Source of the DNA: Casp-actino8 sp945862545
Lineage (GTDB): Bacteria > Actinomycetota > Acidimicrobiia > Acidimicrobiales > Ilumatobacteraceae
NCBI GenBank assembly: GCA_945862545.1
Contig: CAMAYS010000005.1
Location: 1-39,071 of the forward strand
Length of the DNA: 39,071 bases
Direction: 5' to 3'
Of the stretch, positions 1-7,700 are shown one piece after another. Position numbers and translations under genes: made by a program. The notes under the pieces are model-generated. The model worked only from the letters and a program-made list of their open reading frames with translations, ran no database searches and had not been told where the DNA came from. Each line of letters opens with the position of its first letter. The stretch's first letter is position 1.

Positions 1-305
1 GTTGCTCCAGCAGCAATCATTGACGCCAAAGCAACTGCACAGTCAGCCACTCGATAGCCGATGTGATGCAAACCTTCACCACGCTTTTCGATCGCCTTAG
101 CGACCGGACTATCTGGACGAGTCGGGGTGAGAAGCTGAATATAACTTTCGGCGACTTTCAACAGCGCCTCTTCGACGCCATCGCTCTCCACAACTTCACG
201 ATGATCAACAACTGCTCCAAAAGCACGCTGGTAATAATCAATCGCGGCTTCAAGATCGTTAACGGCAATTGCAATGTGGTCAATTTCTGTGAGAAGCATG
301 TTCAT
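1..305 (-). CDS. mce: Methylmalonyl/ethylmalonyl-CoA epimerase, partial (C-terminus beyond window)
   Basis: This is the N-terminal 101 codons of a vicinal-oxygen-chelate (glyoxalase-fold) epimerase that interconverts the R and S forms of methylmalonyl-CoA, and often ethylmalonyl-CoA. The protein opens MNMLLTEIDHIAIAVNDLEA, with the metal-binding His of the first VOC repeat in the DHIAIAV motif. It continues to GEGLHHIGYRV at about residues 80-90, the start of the second repeat. The start is the ATG at 305-303, with a second in-frame ATG two codons later. It lies 16 bases downstream of the crotonyl-CoA carboxylase/reductase gene on the same strand, so the two are probably co-transcribed and act in sequence. 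The frame leaves the window at base 1. Assignment to the family is firm; preference for methylmalonyl- or ethylmalonyl-CoA cannot be read from the sequence. Confidence 0.88.
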   Translation of the reverse strand, partial: MNMLLTEIDHIAIAVNDLEAAIDYYQRAFGAVVDHREVVESDGVEEALLKVAESYIQLLTPTRPDSPVAKAIEKRGEGLHHIGYRVADCAVALASMIAAGA

Positions 306-321
306 AGATTGCCACGAATCA

Positions 322-1656
322 TCAGGCGCGGCGGAATCGGTTGATATTAGCTTCGCCAACTTTGGCTCTGAACTCAGGATCGGTGACACCGAGGCCCGCT
401 TCGGGAGCTAAACACAAAACGCCCAACTTGCCTTCATGCATGTTGTTGTGCACTTGGAAAGCGGCCTCACCAACTTCGTTGAGAGCAAACGTCTGACTGA
501 GTACTGGATGAATCATGCCCTTGGCGATCAATCGGTTGGCCTGCCACGCCTCCTGATAGTTAGCGAAATGGCTACCGACGAGATTCTTCAGACGCATCCA
601 AAAATGTCGATTGTCAAATTCCATCATGAAGCCACTTGTGGCTGCACAAGTCACAATGGTTCCACCACGCTTAGCGACATAAATTGATGCCGCAAACGTT
701 GAACGACCAGGATGTTCAAAAACAATGTCGGGGTCTTCACCCACCAGATCACGAATATCGCCACCCAGTCGACGCCATTCACTTTCGTCGTGAGTGTGTT
801 CATCTTTCCAAAACTGATAGCCCGCCGTCTTGCGGTTGATGATGTGCTGAACACCCGTGTCGCGCAAGATCTGAGCCTTCTCATCACTACTGACGACACA
901 CACTGGAATCCCGCCTCCGTTGAGAACATATTGCGTGGCGTAGGCGCCAATGCCACCCGTTGCTCCCCAAATCAACACGACATCGCCTTGCTTCATGGCG
1001 GCACCATTGCGACTAACCAACATGCGATAACTCGTGGAGTTACACAATGCATTGACGGCAGCTTCCTCCCACGACAAATGCGCTGGTTTGGGCATCAGTT
1101 GATTGGCCTTGACGATACTCAAATCAGCAAGTCCACCAAAGTTGGTTTCATATCCCCAAATGCGTTGATTGGCAGCCATCATTGAATCGTTGTGAGCGGT
1201 GTTGTCCTGATCGTCAAGATGATTGCAATGAACAGTGACATGATCACCGGGCTTCCACATCCGCACCGCTGAACCAACCTTCAGCACCACGCCCGAGGCA
1301 TCACTGCCAAGGACTTGATACGGCTGATCGTGGCGTTTGGCCCAATCACTTTCACGCGATAAGCGCTTCATCGGGCCAAAAGTTGAAACTGGCTCAAAAA
1401 TGCTCGACCACACGGTGTTGAAGTTGATGCTGCTGGCCATGACTGCCACATAGACCTCATCGGGAGCTAGTTCGGGGGTCGCCACATCGCCCACATGAAC
1501 ACTCTTGCGAGGATCCTTGTTTTCTGAAGCCACTCCTTCCCACATCGTGGCCTCACTTGCCAAAATGTGGGCGGCTCGGTAGTTATCGGGGATACCGAGG
1601 GCGGCAATTGTCGCCCCATCGGCACCACTGAGAATGGCATCGCGGATTTTTTCCAT
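322..1656 (-). CDS. ccrA: Crotonyl-CoA carboxylase/reductase
   Basis: This 444-residue medium-chain dehydrogenase/reductase is predicted to reduce and carboxylate crotonyl-CoA with NADPH and CO2 to (2S)-ethylmalonyl-CoA in the cytoplasm. The length is normal for the family. The NADPH-binding glycine motif WGATGGIGAYA lies at about residues 230-240. By alignment from memory to the Kitasatospora enzyme, the CO2-binding residues Asn81, Phe170, Glu171 and His365 correspond to Asn80, Tyr169, Glu170 and His363 (in GSHFANY). All are kept except a Phe-to-Tyr change. The ATG at 1656 gives the conserved N-terminal helix. The gene is divergent from a thiolase across 95 bases and is followed by the epimerase, which fits an ethylmalonyl-CoA module or extender-unit supply. 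A plain crotonyl-CoA reductase is the main alternative, but the conserved CO2-site residues argue for the carboxylase. Confidence 0.92.
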   Translation of the reverse strand: MEKIRDAILSGADGATIAALGIPDNYRAAHILASEATMWEGVASENKDPRKSVHVGDVATPELAPDEVYVAVMASSINFNTVWSSIFEPVSTFGPMKRLSRESDWAKRHDQPYQVLGSDASGVVLKVGSAVRMWKPGDHVTVHCNHLDDQDNTAHNDSMMAANQRIWGYETNFGGLADLSIVKANQLMPKPAHLSWEEAAVNALCNSTSYRMLVSRNGAAMKQGDVVLIWGATGGIGAYATQYVLNGGGIPVCVVSSDEKAQILRDTGVQHIINRKTAGYQFWKDEHTHDESEWRRLGGDIRDLVGEDPDIVFEHPGRSTFAASIYVAKRGGTIVTCAATSGFMMEFDNRHFWMRLKNLVGSHFANYQEAWQANRLIAKGMIHPVLSQTFALNEVGEAAFQVHNNMHEGKLGVLCLAPEAGLGVTDPEFRAKVGEANINRFRRA

Positions 1657-1751
1657 ACAGCGAGGTTACTCAGGAGTAGGTTCAGGGAACACTTTGCCGC
1701 CACAATAGAAGGTGACAAGTTTTCAACATCTTTACGAGAAAGAGACACATC

Positions 1752-2933
1752 ATGGCTGGTTCATACATAGTTGCTGGAGCCCGTACCCCGATCGGCAAAA
1801 TGAGTGGTGCCTTGGCATCATTCAGTGCCGCTGAACTTGGCAGTTTCGCTATTCGCGCTGCTCTTGAGCGCGCCGGCGTGTCGCCTGCAGAAGTTGATCA
1901 TGTGATCATGGGCCAGGTGCTGATGGCTGGCCAAGGTCAGGTCCCGAGCCGCCAAGCTGCCGCCAAAGCAGGAATACCGATGAACGTGCCCGCCATCAAC
2001 ATCAATAAAGTTTGCTTGTCAGGTCTGAACTCGATCTATCTCGCTGACCAAATGATCCAAGCCGGTGACGCCGACATCGTGATCGCCGGTGGCATGGAGA
2101 GTATGACTAATGCTCCCTACATCGCCTCGGGTGCGCGTGGAGGTTTCCGTTATGGAAACACTGAGTTGAAAGACGCGATCATCGCCGACGGTTTGTGGTG
2201 TGCATTCGACTCATGCCTCATGGGTCTTGGTACCGAGCGTTACACCGAGGGCAAGATCAGTCGTCAGCAACAAGACGAGTTGGCCATGAAGAGTAATCAG
2301 CGCGCTGCTGCAGCAATCGCCGCGGGTCGCTTTGCCGACGAGATCATTCCAGTCTCCATCGCACAACGCAAAGGTGATCCACTCATTGTCTCTAATGACG
2401 AAGGCGTGCGCGCTGACACAACGATGGAAAGCCTCGGCGGACTGAAGCCAGCATTTGATAAAGAAGGCACGATTACGGCAGCAAATGCTTCGCAATTGAG
2501 CGATGGTGGATCGGCAGTTGTGATGATGTCAGAGCGTTTCGTCAAGGATCGTGGCGTCAAGGCCCTCGGCCAAGTTGTCAGTTACGGCATGGTGGCTGGT
2601 CCTGACAACGCATCACTTTTGACTCAGCCAAGTCGGGCCATCATGAAGGCGCTGAGCAAAGTGGGGATGTCGGTCAGCGATATCAACTTGTTCGAACTCA
2701 ACGAAGCTTTCGCTGCTGTTGGCGTTGCGTCAATTGCTGATCTTGGTATCACTGATGACATCGTCAACGTCAACGGTGGAGCCATCGCTCTCGGTCACCC
2801 CATCGGAATGAGTGGAAACCGAGTCGCCTTGACGATCTTGCATGAACTGCGTCGTCGTGGCGGCGGCGTTGGTGCTGCAGCGTTATGTGGTGGTGGCGGT
2901 CAAGGCGACGCCATCATCGTGCGTACCGTCTGA
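1752..2933 (+). CDS. atoB: Acetyl-CoA C-acetyltransferase (thiolase)
   Basis: A 393-residue biosynthetic-type thiolase that condenses two acetyl-CoA to acetoacetyl-CoA, or cleaves it. The acyl-accepting cysteine is Cys88 in NKVCLSGLNS. The general base His349 lies in NGGAIALGHPIGMSG and the second cysteine, Cys379, in ALCGGGGQGDA. These positions match the Zoogloea-type Cys89/His348/Cys378 layout. The ATG at 1752 follows a purine-rich stretch (GAGAAAGAG) at a suitable distance. It is divergent from ccrA, so acetoacetyl-CoA production and crotonyl-CoA carboxylation probably share a control region; together they are the first and a middle step of the ethylmalonyl-CoA pathway. The gene converges on the ArsC-family gene with only three bases between stop codons. 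A 3-ketoacyl-CoA thiolase with longer-chain preference is possible but less likely from length and motifs. Confidence 0.92.
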   Translation: MAGSYIVAGARTPIGKMSGALASFSAAELGSFAIRAALERAGVSPAEVDHVIMGQVLMAGQGQVPSRQAAAKAGIPMNVPAININKVCLSGLNSIYLADQMIQAGDADIVIAGGMESMTNAPYIASGARGGFRYGNTELKDAIIADGLWCAFDSCLMGLGTERYTEGKISRQQQDELAMKSNQRAAAAIAAGRFADEIIPVSIAQRKGDPLIVSNDEGVRADTTMESLGGLKPAFDKEGTITAANASQLSDGGSAVVMMSERFVKDRGVKALGQVVSYGMVAGPDNASLLTQPSRAIMKALSKVGMSVSDINLFELNEAFAAVGVASIADLGITDDIVNVNGGAIALGHPIGMSGNRVALTILHELRRRGGGVGAAALCGGGGQGDAIIVRTV

Positions 2934-2936
2934 TTG

Positions 2937-3299
2937 TCAGGAAAGAAGTTCGCGGATTCGTTCTTTCGGACGACCCACGATCGCTTTTTTTGCAGTCACG
3001 ACGATAGGTCGTTGTAAAAGTTGCTTATGTTTCACCAAAAGGGCCACGACCTGGTCTTGGGTGTGAGCATCAGCCTCAGTCAGCCCCAACTTTTTCCACA
3101 TACTGTCGCGCCGCACCAAATTGGTGAAGGGATCTTCGAGTTTGGCGATAATTGCCCGCAAAGTGGCTGCGTCCGGGGGAGATTTGATGTACAAAACGAT
3201 CTCCGCATCAACGCCTAATTCCTCAGCAATGCTCACGGCACTGGTACTGCTGTTTCAATGCGGGTTGTGATAAATCGTGACTTTGGGGGTTTTGGCCAT
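2937..3299 (-). CDS. arsC: ArsC-family oxidoreductase with in-frame TGA at the catalytic Cys: candidate selenoprotein
   Basis: The frame from the ATG at 3299-3297 reads MAKTPKVTIYHNPH, then TGA at 3257-3255, then NSSTSAVSIAEELG and a complete ArsC-like body to a second TGA stop at 2939-2937: 120 residues if the first TGA is read as selenocysteine. E. coli ArsC begins with ITIYHNPAC, so the TGA (position 15) stands exactly on its catalytic Cys12. The rest of the family is present: LVRRD (Arg63/64), QRPIVV (Arg97) and GRPKERI (Arg110) match the arsenate-site Arg60, Arg94 and Arg107, and the PP, KLGL and RPIVVT landmarks are all there. A GTG at 3236 could start a 99-residue product, but that would lack the active-site loop and first beta strand, so it is an unlikely true start. 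Function would be arsenate or another thiol-disulfide type reduction; no arsenite exporter is nearby. Alternatives are a fresh nonsense mutation (TGC/TGT to TGA) or a base error. Confidence 0.8.
3227..3243 (-). promoter_or_regulatory. Bacterial SECIS-like hairpin after the arsC in-frame TGA
   Basis: On the minus strand, 11 bases after the TGA at 3257-3255, the 17-base segment CAGTGC-CGTGA-GCATTG folds into a six-pair stem (one G-U) with a five-base loop whose second base is G. The minimal E. coli fdhF element recognised by SelB is also a 17-base upper hairpin placed 11 bases after the UGA with G bases in its loop. A short outer stem (CAG at 3249-3247 with CUG just after the hairpin) can extend it. 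The hairpin lies inside the coding sequence, as bacterial SECIS elements must. The fold was made by eye; SelB binding is inferred. Confidence 0.6.
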
Positions 3300-3326
3300 A
3301 TCTGACCGTACATCGGGCTGAATAAC

Positions 3327-3355
3327 TTGACACGCAGGCGTAATATTCGTAACAT
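3327..3355 (+). promoter_or_regulatory. Near-consensus sigma-70-type promoter pointing into the antisense strand of recR
   Basis: TTGACA at 3327-3332 and TAACAT at 3350-3355 are separated by exactly 17 bases. The match is strong (6/6 and 4/6). It points to the right, away from arsC and towards the 3' end of recR on the opposite strand, where no sense gene lies. A weak hairpin CCTG-CAA-CAGG followed by TTTTT lies about 30-40 bases downstream (near 3380-3398). It could drive a short RNA or an antisense transcript, or be a chance match. The remaining bases between 3300 and 3447 hold nothing else I can recognise. Confidence 0.35.
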
Positions 3356-3447
3356 AACTGTCATATCAGGGCACCGGTCCTGCAACAGGTCTTTTTCCGC
3401 CCGCACCTTTTGCAGAATTGGTGCCTTGATCGCGTCAGGGGCCAGTT

Positions 3448-4056
3448 TCAGTCATCGATTGTGCGCCGGCCGTTGATGGCGCGACCCAATGTCAACTCAT
3501 CGGCATATTCAAGATCGCCGCCCACGGGCAGACCAGACGCAGGACGGGTCACTCGAATGTTAAAAGGCTTCAGTAGCCGACCAAGATATGAGGCAGTCAC
3601 CTCACCCTCGGTATTGGGGTTTGTGCAGACAATGACCTCGGTGATCTCTTCACTCGACAAACGCATCACTAATTCGCGAATCTTCAACTGCTCGGGACCG
3701 ATGCCGTCAATCGGATTCATGACGCCAAGGAGGACGTGATATCGCCCACGGAATTCTCCCGTTCGTTCAAGAGCGATGATGTCGCTACTTTCTTCAACCA
3801 CACACAACACTGTTGGGTCACGTCGTGGATCAGCACAGATTGGACACAAGACATCCTCGGCGAAATTGAAACACTGCGAACAAAATCGCACCTTGGCTTT
3901 CGCATCGGTAATTGCGCCGGCTAATCGTTCAACATCCTCGGCAGGAAGTTTCAACAAATGAAAAGCAATTCGCTGTGCTGATTTAGGTCCGATTCCTGGC
4001 ATGCGTCCAAGTTGATCAATGAGAACCTGAACGGGAATGGTGTACGACGCCGCCAC
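3448..4056 (-). CDS. recR: Recombination mediator protein RecR
   Basis: RecR is a ring-forming DNA-binding protein that works with RecF/RecO to load RecA at gaps during recombinational repair. The 202-residue length is typical. An N-terminal helix-hairpin-helix region (LGRMPGIGPKSAQRIAFHLL, residues 16-35) is followed by a four-cysteine zinc finger (Cys59, Cys62, Cys71, Cys74). A Toprim domain starts at about residue 82 (LCVVEESSDI), and the conserved ASGLPVGGDLEYADELTLGRAI segment lies near the C-terminus. The start is GTG at 4056; a strong GAGGAGG ribosome-binding site sits in the last codons of dnaX. The gap to dnaX is three bases, so the two are translationally coupled, the classic dnaX-recR arrangement (the small ybaB gene often found between them is absent). 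Confidence 0.97.
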   Translation of the reverse strand: MAASYTIPVQVLIDQLGRMPGIGPKSAQRIAFHLLKLPAEDVERLAGAITDAKAKVRFCSQCFNFAEDVLCPICADPRRDPTVLCVVEESSDIIALERTGEFRGRYHVLLGVMNPIDGIGPEQLKIRELVMRLSSEEITEVIVCTNPNTEGEVTASYLGRLLKPFNIRVTRPASGLPVGGDLEYADELTLGRAINGRRTIDD

Positions 4057-4059
4057 GCT

Positions 4060-5709
4060 TTACTCCTCCTCAGAGAGAAGTTCTGAACCAGGAAACGCAT
4101 CAGTTAATTCATTCTTGAGTGATGCTTTAGAAATCGTTGGTAATGCTTTCACTTCGTCGGGATCAATGAAATATTCTTCGGTGATCAGATCTGGGCGCGG
4201 TATGGGTGCTGAACGCGCTTCGGCAAGCCGCGTTTCAACAATGACTGAGCAGACACCGCCTGCTGCCTGATGAATCACGCCAAGCATCTGTGGCAAATTA
4301 TCCGAGACTCGTTTGGCAGACGGATCGTTGTCAACCAAGAGAACCAATGTGCCATCTCGGTCAATCGGTTTAGCCATCTGGGCAATGGCACGACTCATAC
4401 CTTTGAGTTGTCCAATCACCGCCGTGCTCCATGTCGCTGCCACTTGTTCAGCGGAACCTATGCCACTCACTGCAGGAGCAGTATCAACTACTGGAGTTGG
4501 GGCAACGACGGGTCGAACCAATGGTCCGCTAGGGTCTTGAGCCGCACGACCACCTAAGACCGCCTTACCCGTCACCGGATTCACTGGAGCAGGAGCGAAT
4601 GTTGGACGACTTTCCAATTCTTTTTCAAGACGTTCGATCCGCGCTAACAAGGACTCAACGCCTGTCTGCAGTTCACGATGAACCAATCGAACGAGGGCTA
4701 CTTCCAACACAACCCGTGAATCAGGAGCGTTGCGCATATCGTTCATTGATAAGCCCAAACCCTCAATGATCTTGACGATGCGCGGTGTTCCAAGATGGGT
4801 CGCTTGATTAGTCAAGACAGTCATTCGACTTTCAGGCAACTGCACTAATTGAGGCGCCATCTGAGTCAAAAAACAATCGCGCAAATGGCGCACGAGATCA
4901 TTCACAATGGTGCGCGGATCACGACCGAAGTTCACCGTATTAGCAACCGCTGCCAACAAACGTCCGGCATCAAACTGTATGAACGCCTCGACAAACTCAT
5001 CAACAGGAGTGGCTTCATCAAGCATTCCGCCGGTGGCCGCCGAAAGTTCTAATGCCGACAATGTGTCACGTGCTGAACCAGCACCCTGACGCAACACGGC
5101 ATAAATCGCCTCATCGCTAATTTCTATTCCAGCGTCAGCAACTACCCAACGAACGTGGGCCTCCAATTCATCAATGGGTAAAAGATGAAACTGAAGATGT
5201 TGCGTGCGACTGCGAATTGTCTCGGCAACCTTTTCTGGATCCGTGGTAGCTAAAACAAAGACAACATGCGATGGGGGTTCTTCGAGAGTTTTCAAAAGTG
5301 CGGCTGAGGCGTTTTTTGAGAGCATGTGGACTTCGTCAAGGATGTACACCTTGTGCCGTCCTGGCGAACCAAGAGAGGCCGCGGCAATGATGTCGCGAAT
5401 ATCGTCAACGCTGTTATTACTGGCAGCGTCAAGTTCAATCACATCAAAACTATTTCCCTGTTGAACCGCAAGACATGATCCACATTCACAACATGGTTCG
5501 CCCTCAATCGGCTTTTCACAGTTGAGAACTTTTGCCAAAATGCGAGCGGTTGTGGTCTTGCCCGTACCACGCGGTCCAGAGAATAAATAAGCGTGTCCCT
5601 CACGCGAATTGATCACCGCGTTCTTCAGAGCGCGCACCACATGTTCTTGGCCTTTGAGTTCACTAAAGCGCTGAGGCCGATATCGACGGTAGAGAGATTG
5701 CACGGCCAT
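4060..5709 (-). CDS. dnaX: DNA polymerase III subunit gamma/tau
   Basis: DnaX is the AAA+ motor of the clamp loader that opens and loads the sliding clamp at the replication fork. The 549-residue protein has Walker A GPRGTGKT (residues 45-52), a zinc site formed by Cys64, Cys73, Cys76 and Cys79, the DEVH box at 125-128 and sensor-1 ATTD at 154-157. These are followed by clamp-loader domains II-III to about residue 360 and a proline/alanine-rich linker. The C-terminal tau region is short and ends acidic (LLSEEE). I see no long A-run slippery site of the Thermus or E. coli kind, so a separate gamma form is not indicated. The ATG at 5709 gives the usual MAVQSLYRRYRPQ start. It heads the dnaX-recR operon and is divergent from the copper-resistance-type gene across 97 bases. 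Confidence 0.96.
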   Translation of the reverse strand: MAVQSLYRRYRPQRFSELKGQEHVVRALKNAVINSREGHAYLFSGPRGTGKTTTARILAKVLNCEKPIEGEPCCECGSCLAVQQGNSFDVIELDAASNNSVDDIRDIIAAASLGSPGRHKVYILDEVHMLSKNASAALLKTLEEPPSHVVFVLATTDPEKVAETIRSRTQHLQFHLLPIDELEAHVRWVVADAGIEISDEAIYAVLRQGAGSARDTLSALELSAATGGMLDEATPVDEFVEAFIQFDAGRLLAAVANTVNFGRDPRTIVNDLVRHLRDCFLTQMAPQLVQLPESRMTVLTNQATHLGTPRIVKIIEGLGLSMNDMRNAPDSRVVLEVALVRLVHRELQTGVESLLARIERLEKELESRPTFAPAPVNPVTGKAVLGGRAAQDPSGPLVRPVVAPTPVVDTAPAVSGIGSAEQVAATWSTAVIGQLKGMSRAIAQMAKPIDRDGTLVLLVDNDPSAKRVSDNLPQMLGVIHQAAGGVCSVIVETRLAEARSAPIPRPDLITEEYFIDPDEVKALPTISKASLKNELTDAFPGSELLSEEE

Positions 5710-5806
5710 AACTTGAAACTGTAGTGGTGAGGTGTAGGACCTCCTGCCCCGATACGAGGAGTGCCCATATTCAGTAGGTCACGGCGAACTATCTTTAGAA
5801 GTAGTC

Positions 5807-7675
5807 ATGTCGTCACTCGCCTGCACCCCAACTGAAATTCGTCGCCGCAGGACGGCCCGCGCTGGCATTTTGGGTGCCTTCGTCGCCCTCAGTTCACTGT
5901 TCTTCATGGGTGCCAGTCCCGCCCACGCTGAAACAACCTTGGTTTCCTCAACCCCCGCCGACGGCGAGGAGGTCATTGCATCTCCCGTCCAAATCGTCGC
6001 CGTTTTTAGCGCTGCAGTCCCAAATAATGCCTTTATGCAGGCAGTATGTAACGGGCAACCAGCACCAATCGGTGTCGTGACGGTGGGTGCAGACGGCGTT
6101 TCGCTGATTGCCCCCCTCACCGCCGCCCTGCCGATCGGGACATGCAACGTTTCCTACTCGGTCCCCCAGGCAGATGGCAATGTGGCCACCGGTGGCTTCT
6201 CATTCGAAGTTCTTGACCCCTCAAGCGTGGACCCAGGCGATACCAGCGCTGCCGATAGCACCGAAGGACCCGTCGATGCCCCTCCCGTAAGTGGACCTCT
6301 CGGTCTATTCCGAATGATCGCCTACGCCGCCTTGGCCGCCTTATTTGGCGGAGCGGCGCTGATCGTTTGGATATGGCCCGAAGGATTTGATGATTCAGCC
6401 ACACATCGCTATTTCAAAATCACGTGGTCAGTGGCGATGGTCAGTAGTTACGTCGTCGTCGCTTTGCAGGCTTCACTCACATCAGGCAAGTCCGTTGCCC
6501 AGACCTTAGTGCCGTTGATTTCATGGGGTGAATTATTTAAAGAAGCCAGCGGCTTGGCCGTGTTGGCACGTTTGTTCTTAGTGATGGGATGTCTCATTTT
6601 CGCCTTTCACCCTGATCGTCTCGTTGATCCTCAATCAAAGAATCTTTCGTTGGGACTCTCGGGCGCCGCCATGGCAACTTTCGCCTTCACTCGCGCCAGC
6701 CTTGATTTTTCCATCCTTGGAACTGCGGCTGCATTAGTGCACAACCTGTCCATCGCGCTGTGGTTTGGTGGGCTTATTTTCCTCGCCCAAACGGTACTGA
6801 TTGCCCCCGGTGGTGATGACCTGATGGCAGCCATCAGACATTTCTCTCGGCGCTCATTGTTGATTATTTCAGTCACCATAATTTCGGGTGTGGTGCATCT
6901 GTATCAACTCGATGGTGGTGCAATTCTGACAAGTCGACACGGACGCTTAGTGATTTTGAAGGTCTTCGGCGTCGTCGCGATGGTGTACATCGGTGGTGCA
7001 ACGCGACAATTTATTTCTCGAGGTCTCGCGAAAAAGCGCCAACTTGATGGGCGTACCGCAGCAAAACTTCGTCGCTTTGTTCTCACCGAAGCGGCATTCG
7101 GCATCTTTGTTCTTGCGTTGACTTCATGGTCTGTAGCGACCTTGCCTGATAAAGCGCCACCACTGGGATCTGATCGAACCGATTACGCCTTTGTCAGTGA
7201 TCGTTCAGGTGGGGGATTCGATGTGCAACTGCACATGACTCCCGCCCTTGTGGGTAGAAACGCCGTGCGAATTGATGTCTATTCCCCTGGCAGTGGCTTG
7301 ACCGATCTCACAGTGCAATTCAATCCCCCCACGAATAATGTCGCCAGCGTGACACTCAATGTCCCTATCGATGGTGCGGGCTCGGCAAAGCTGCCGTTCA
7401 GCGAAGGTGTGCCACTGAATACCCCTGGTCTCTGGACGATCATCGTGACTGGCAACGGGCCTGATGGACCCTTACCCTCGGTGACTTACACCGTGTCCGT
7501 TTTGGCAAATACCTCCGAGATACCAGTCAATGAAGATGTGAATGCCACAACATCGACTATTGCTGGGGGAGTCAGTTCTCCCGCCACGGTGGTCGTTCCA
7601 CTCGGAGAAACGACTGTTCCCTCGTCTAGCGGTGTCCGACCAGTCACCGCCACTGTCGTGACCACAACTCCCTGA
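5807..7675 (+). CDS. CopC-CopD fusion membrane protein with C-terminal extracytoplasmic domain
   Basis: The 622-residue protein has a signal peptide (positive RRRR at 12-15, hydrophobic core, AHA at 39-41). A CopC-like beta-sandwich follows (VSSTPADGEEV to GGFSFEV, residues 46-135), then a Pro/Asp/Ser-rich linker and a CopD-type bundle of about eight membrane helices (about 165-450) with the hallmark LVHNLSIALWFGGL. It ends in a second soluble domain and a Thr/Ser/Pro-rich tail. CopCD proteins are linked to copper uptake or tolerance. In this copy the usual copper ligands of CopC look lost. The mature N-terminus begins ETTLV rather than His, since His40 falls in the signal peptide, and the usual DGH near the end of the domain is Asp123-Gly-Asn125. 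Metal binding by the CopC part is therefore doubtful. The ATG at 5807 starts 97 bases from dnaX on the other strand; pccB follows after 25 bases. Confidence 0.82.
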   Translation: MSSLACTPTEIRRRRTARAGILGAFVALSSLFFMGASPAHAETTLVSSTPADGEEVIASPVQIVAVFSAAVPNNAFMQAVCNGQPAPIGVVTVGADGVSLIAPLTAALPIGTCNVSYSVPQADGNVATGGFSFEVLDPSSVDPGDTSAADSTEGPVDAPPVSGPLGLFRMIAYAALAALFGGAALIVWIWPEGFDDSATHRYFKITWSVAMVSSYVVVALQASLTSGKSVAQTLVPLISWGELFKEASGLAVLARLFLVMGCLIFAFHPDRLVDPQSKNLSLGLSGAAMATFAFTRASLDFSILGTAAALVHNLSIALWFGGLIFLAQTVLIAPGGDDLMAAIRHFSRRSLLIISVTIISGVVHLYQLDGGAILTSRHGRLVILKVFGVVAMVYIGGATRQFISRGLAKKRQLDGRTAAKLRRFVLTEAAFGIFVLALTSWSVATLPDKAPPLGSDRTDYAFVSDRSGGGFDVQLHMTPALVGRNAVRIDVYSPGSGLTDLTVQFNPPTNNVASVTLNVPIDGAGSAKLPFSEGVPLNTPGLWTIIVTGNGPDGPLPSVTYTVSVLANTSEIPVNEDVNATTSTIAGGVSSPATVVVPLGETTVPSSSGVRPVTATVVTTTP

Positions 7676-7700
7676 GGTCGCGCCGAGTATCGTTAACAGC

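Noticed and set aside
2937..3236. A 99-residue ArsC-like protein starting at GTG 3236
   Set aside because: It would lack the first strand and the YHNPxC active-site loop, while in-frame coding sequence with exactly these features lies upstream of the TGA.
3234..3257. Reading the TGA in arsC as tryptophan, i.e. a variant genetic code
   Set aside because: TGA is used as a normal stop elsewhere, including many ATGA overlaps and the end of this same gene, so a global TGA-Trp code does not fit.
4600..4640. Programmed frameshift site in dnaX giving a short gamma form
   Set aside because: The longest A-run here is five bases within GAAAAAGAA, with no canonical A-AAA-AAG heptamer, upstream Shine-Dalgarno or clear downstream hairpin.
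5710..5806. SRP (4.5S) RNA near dnaX, as in several bacteria
   Set aside because: The conserved GGAAG-x-AGCAG core of bacterial SRP RNA is absent on both strands; only a small CTCCT/AGGAG inverted repeat is seen.
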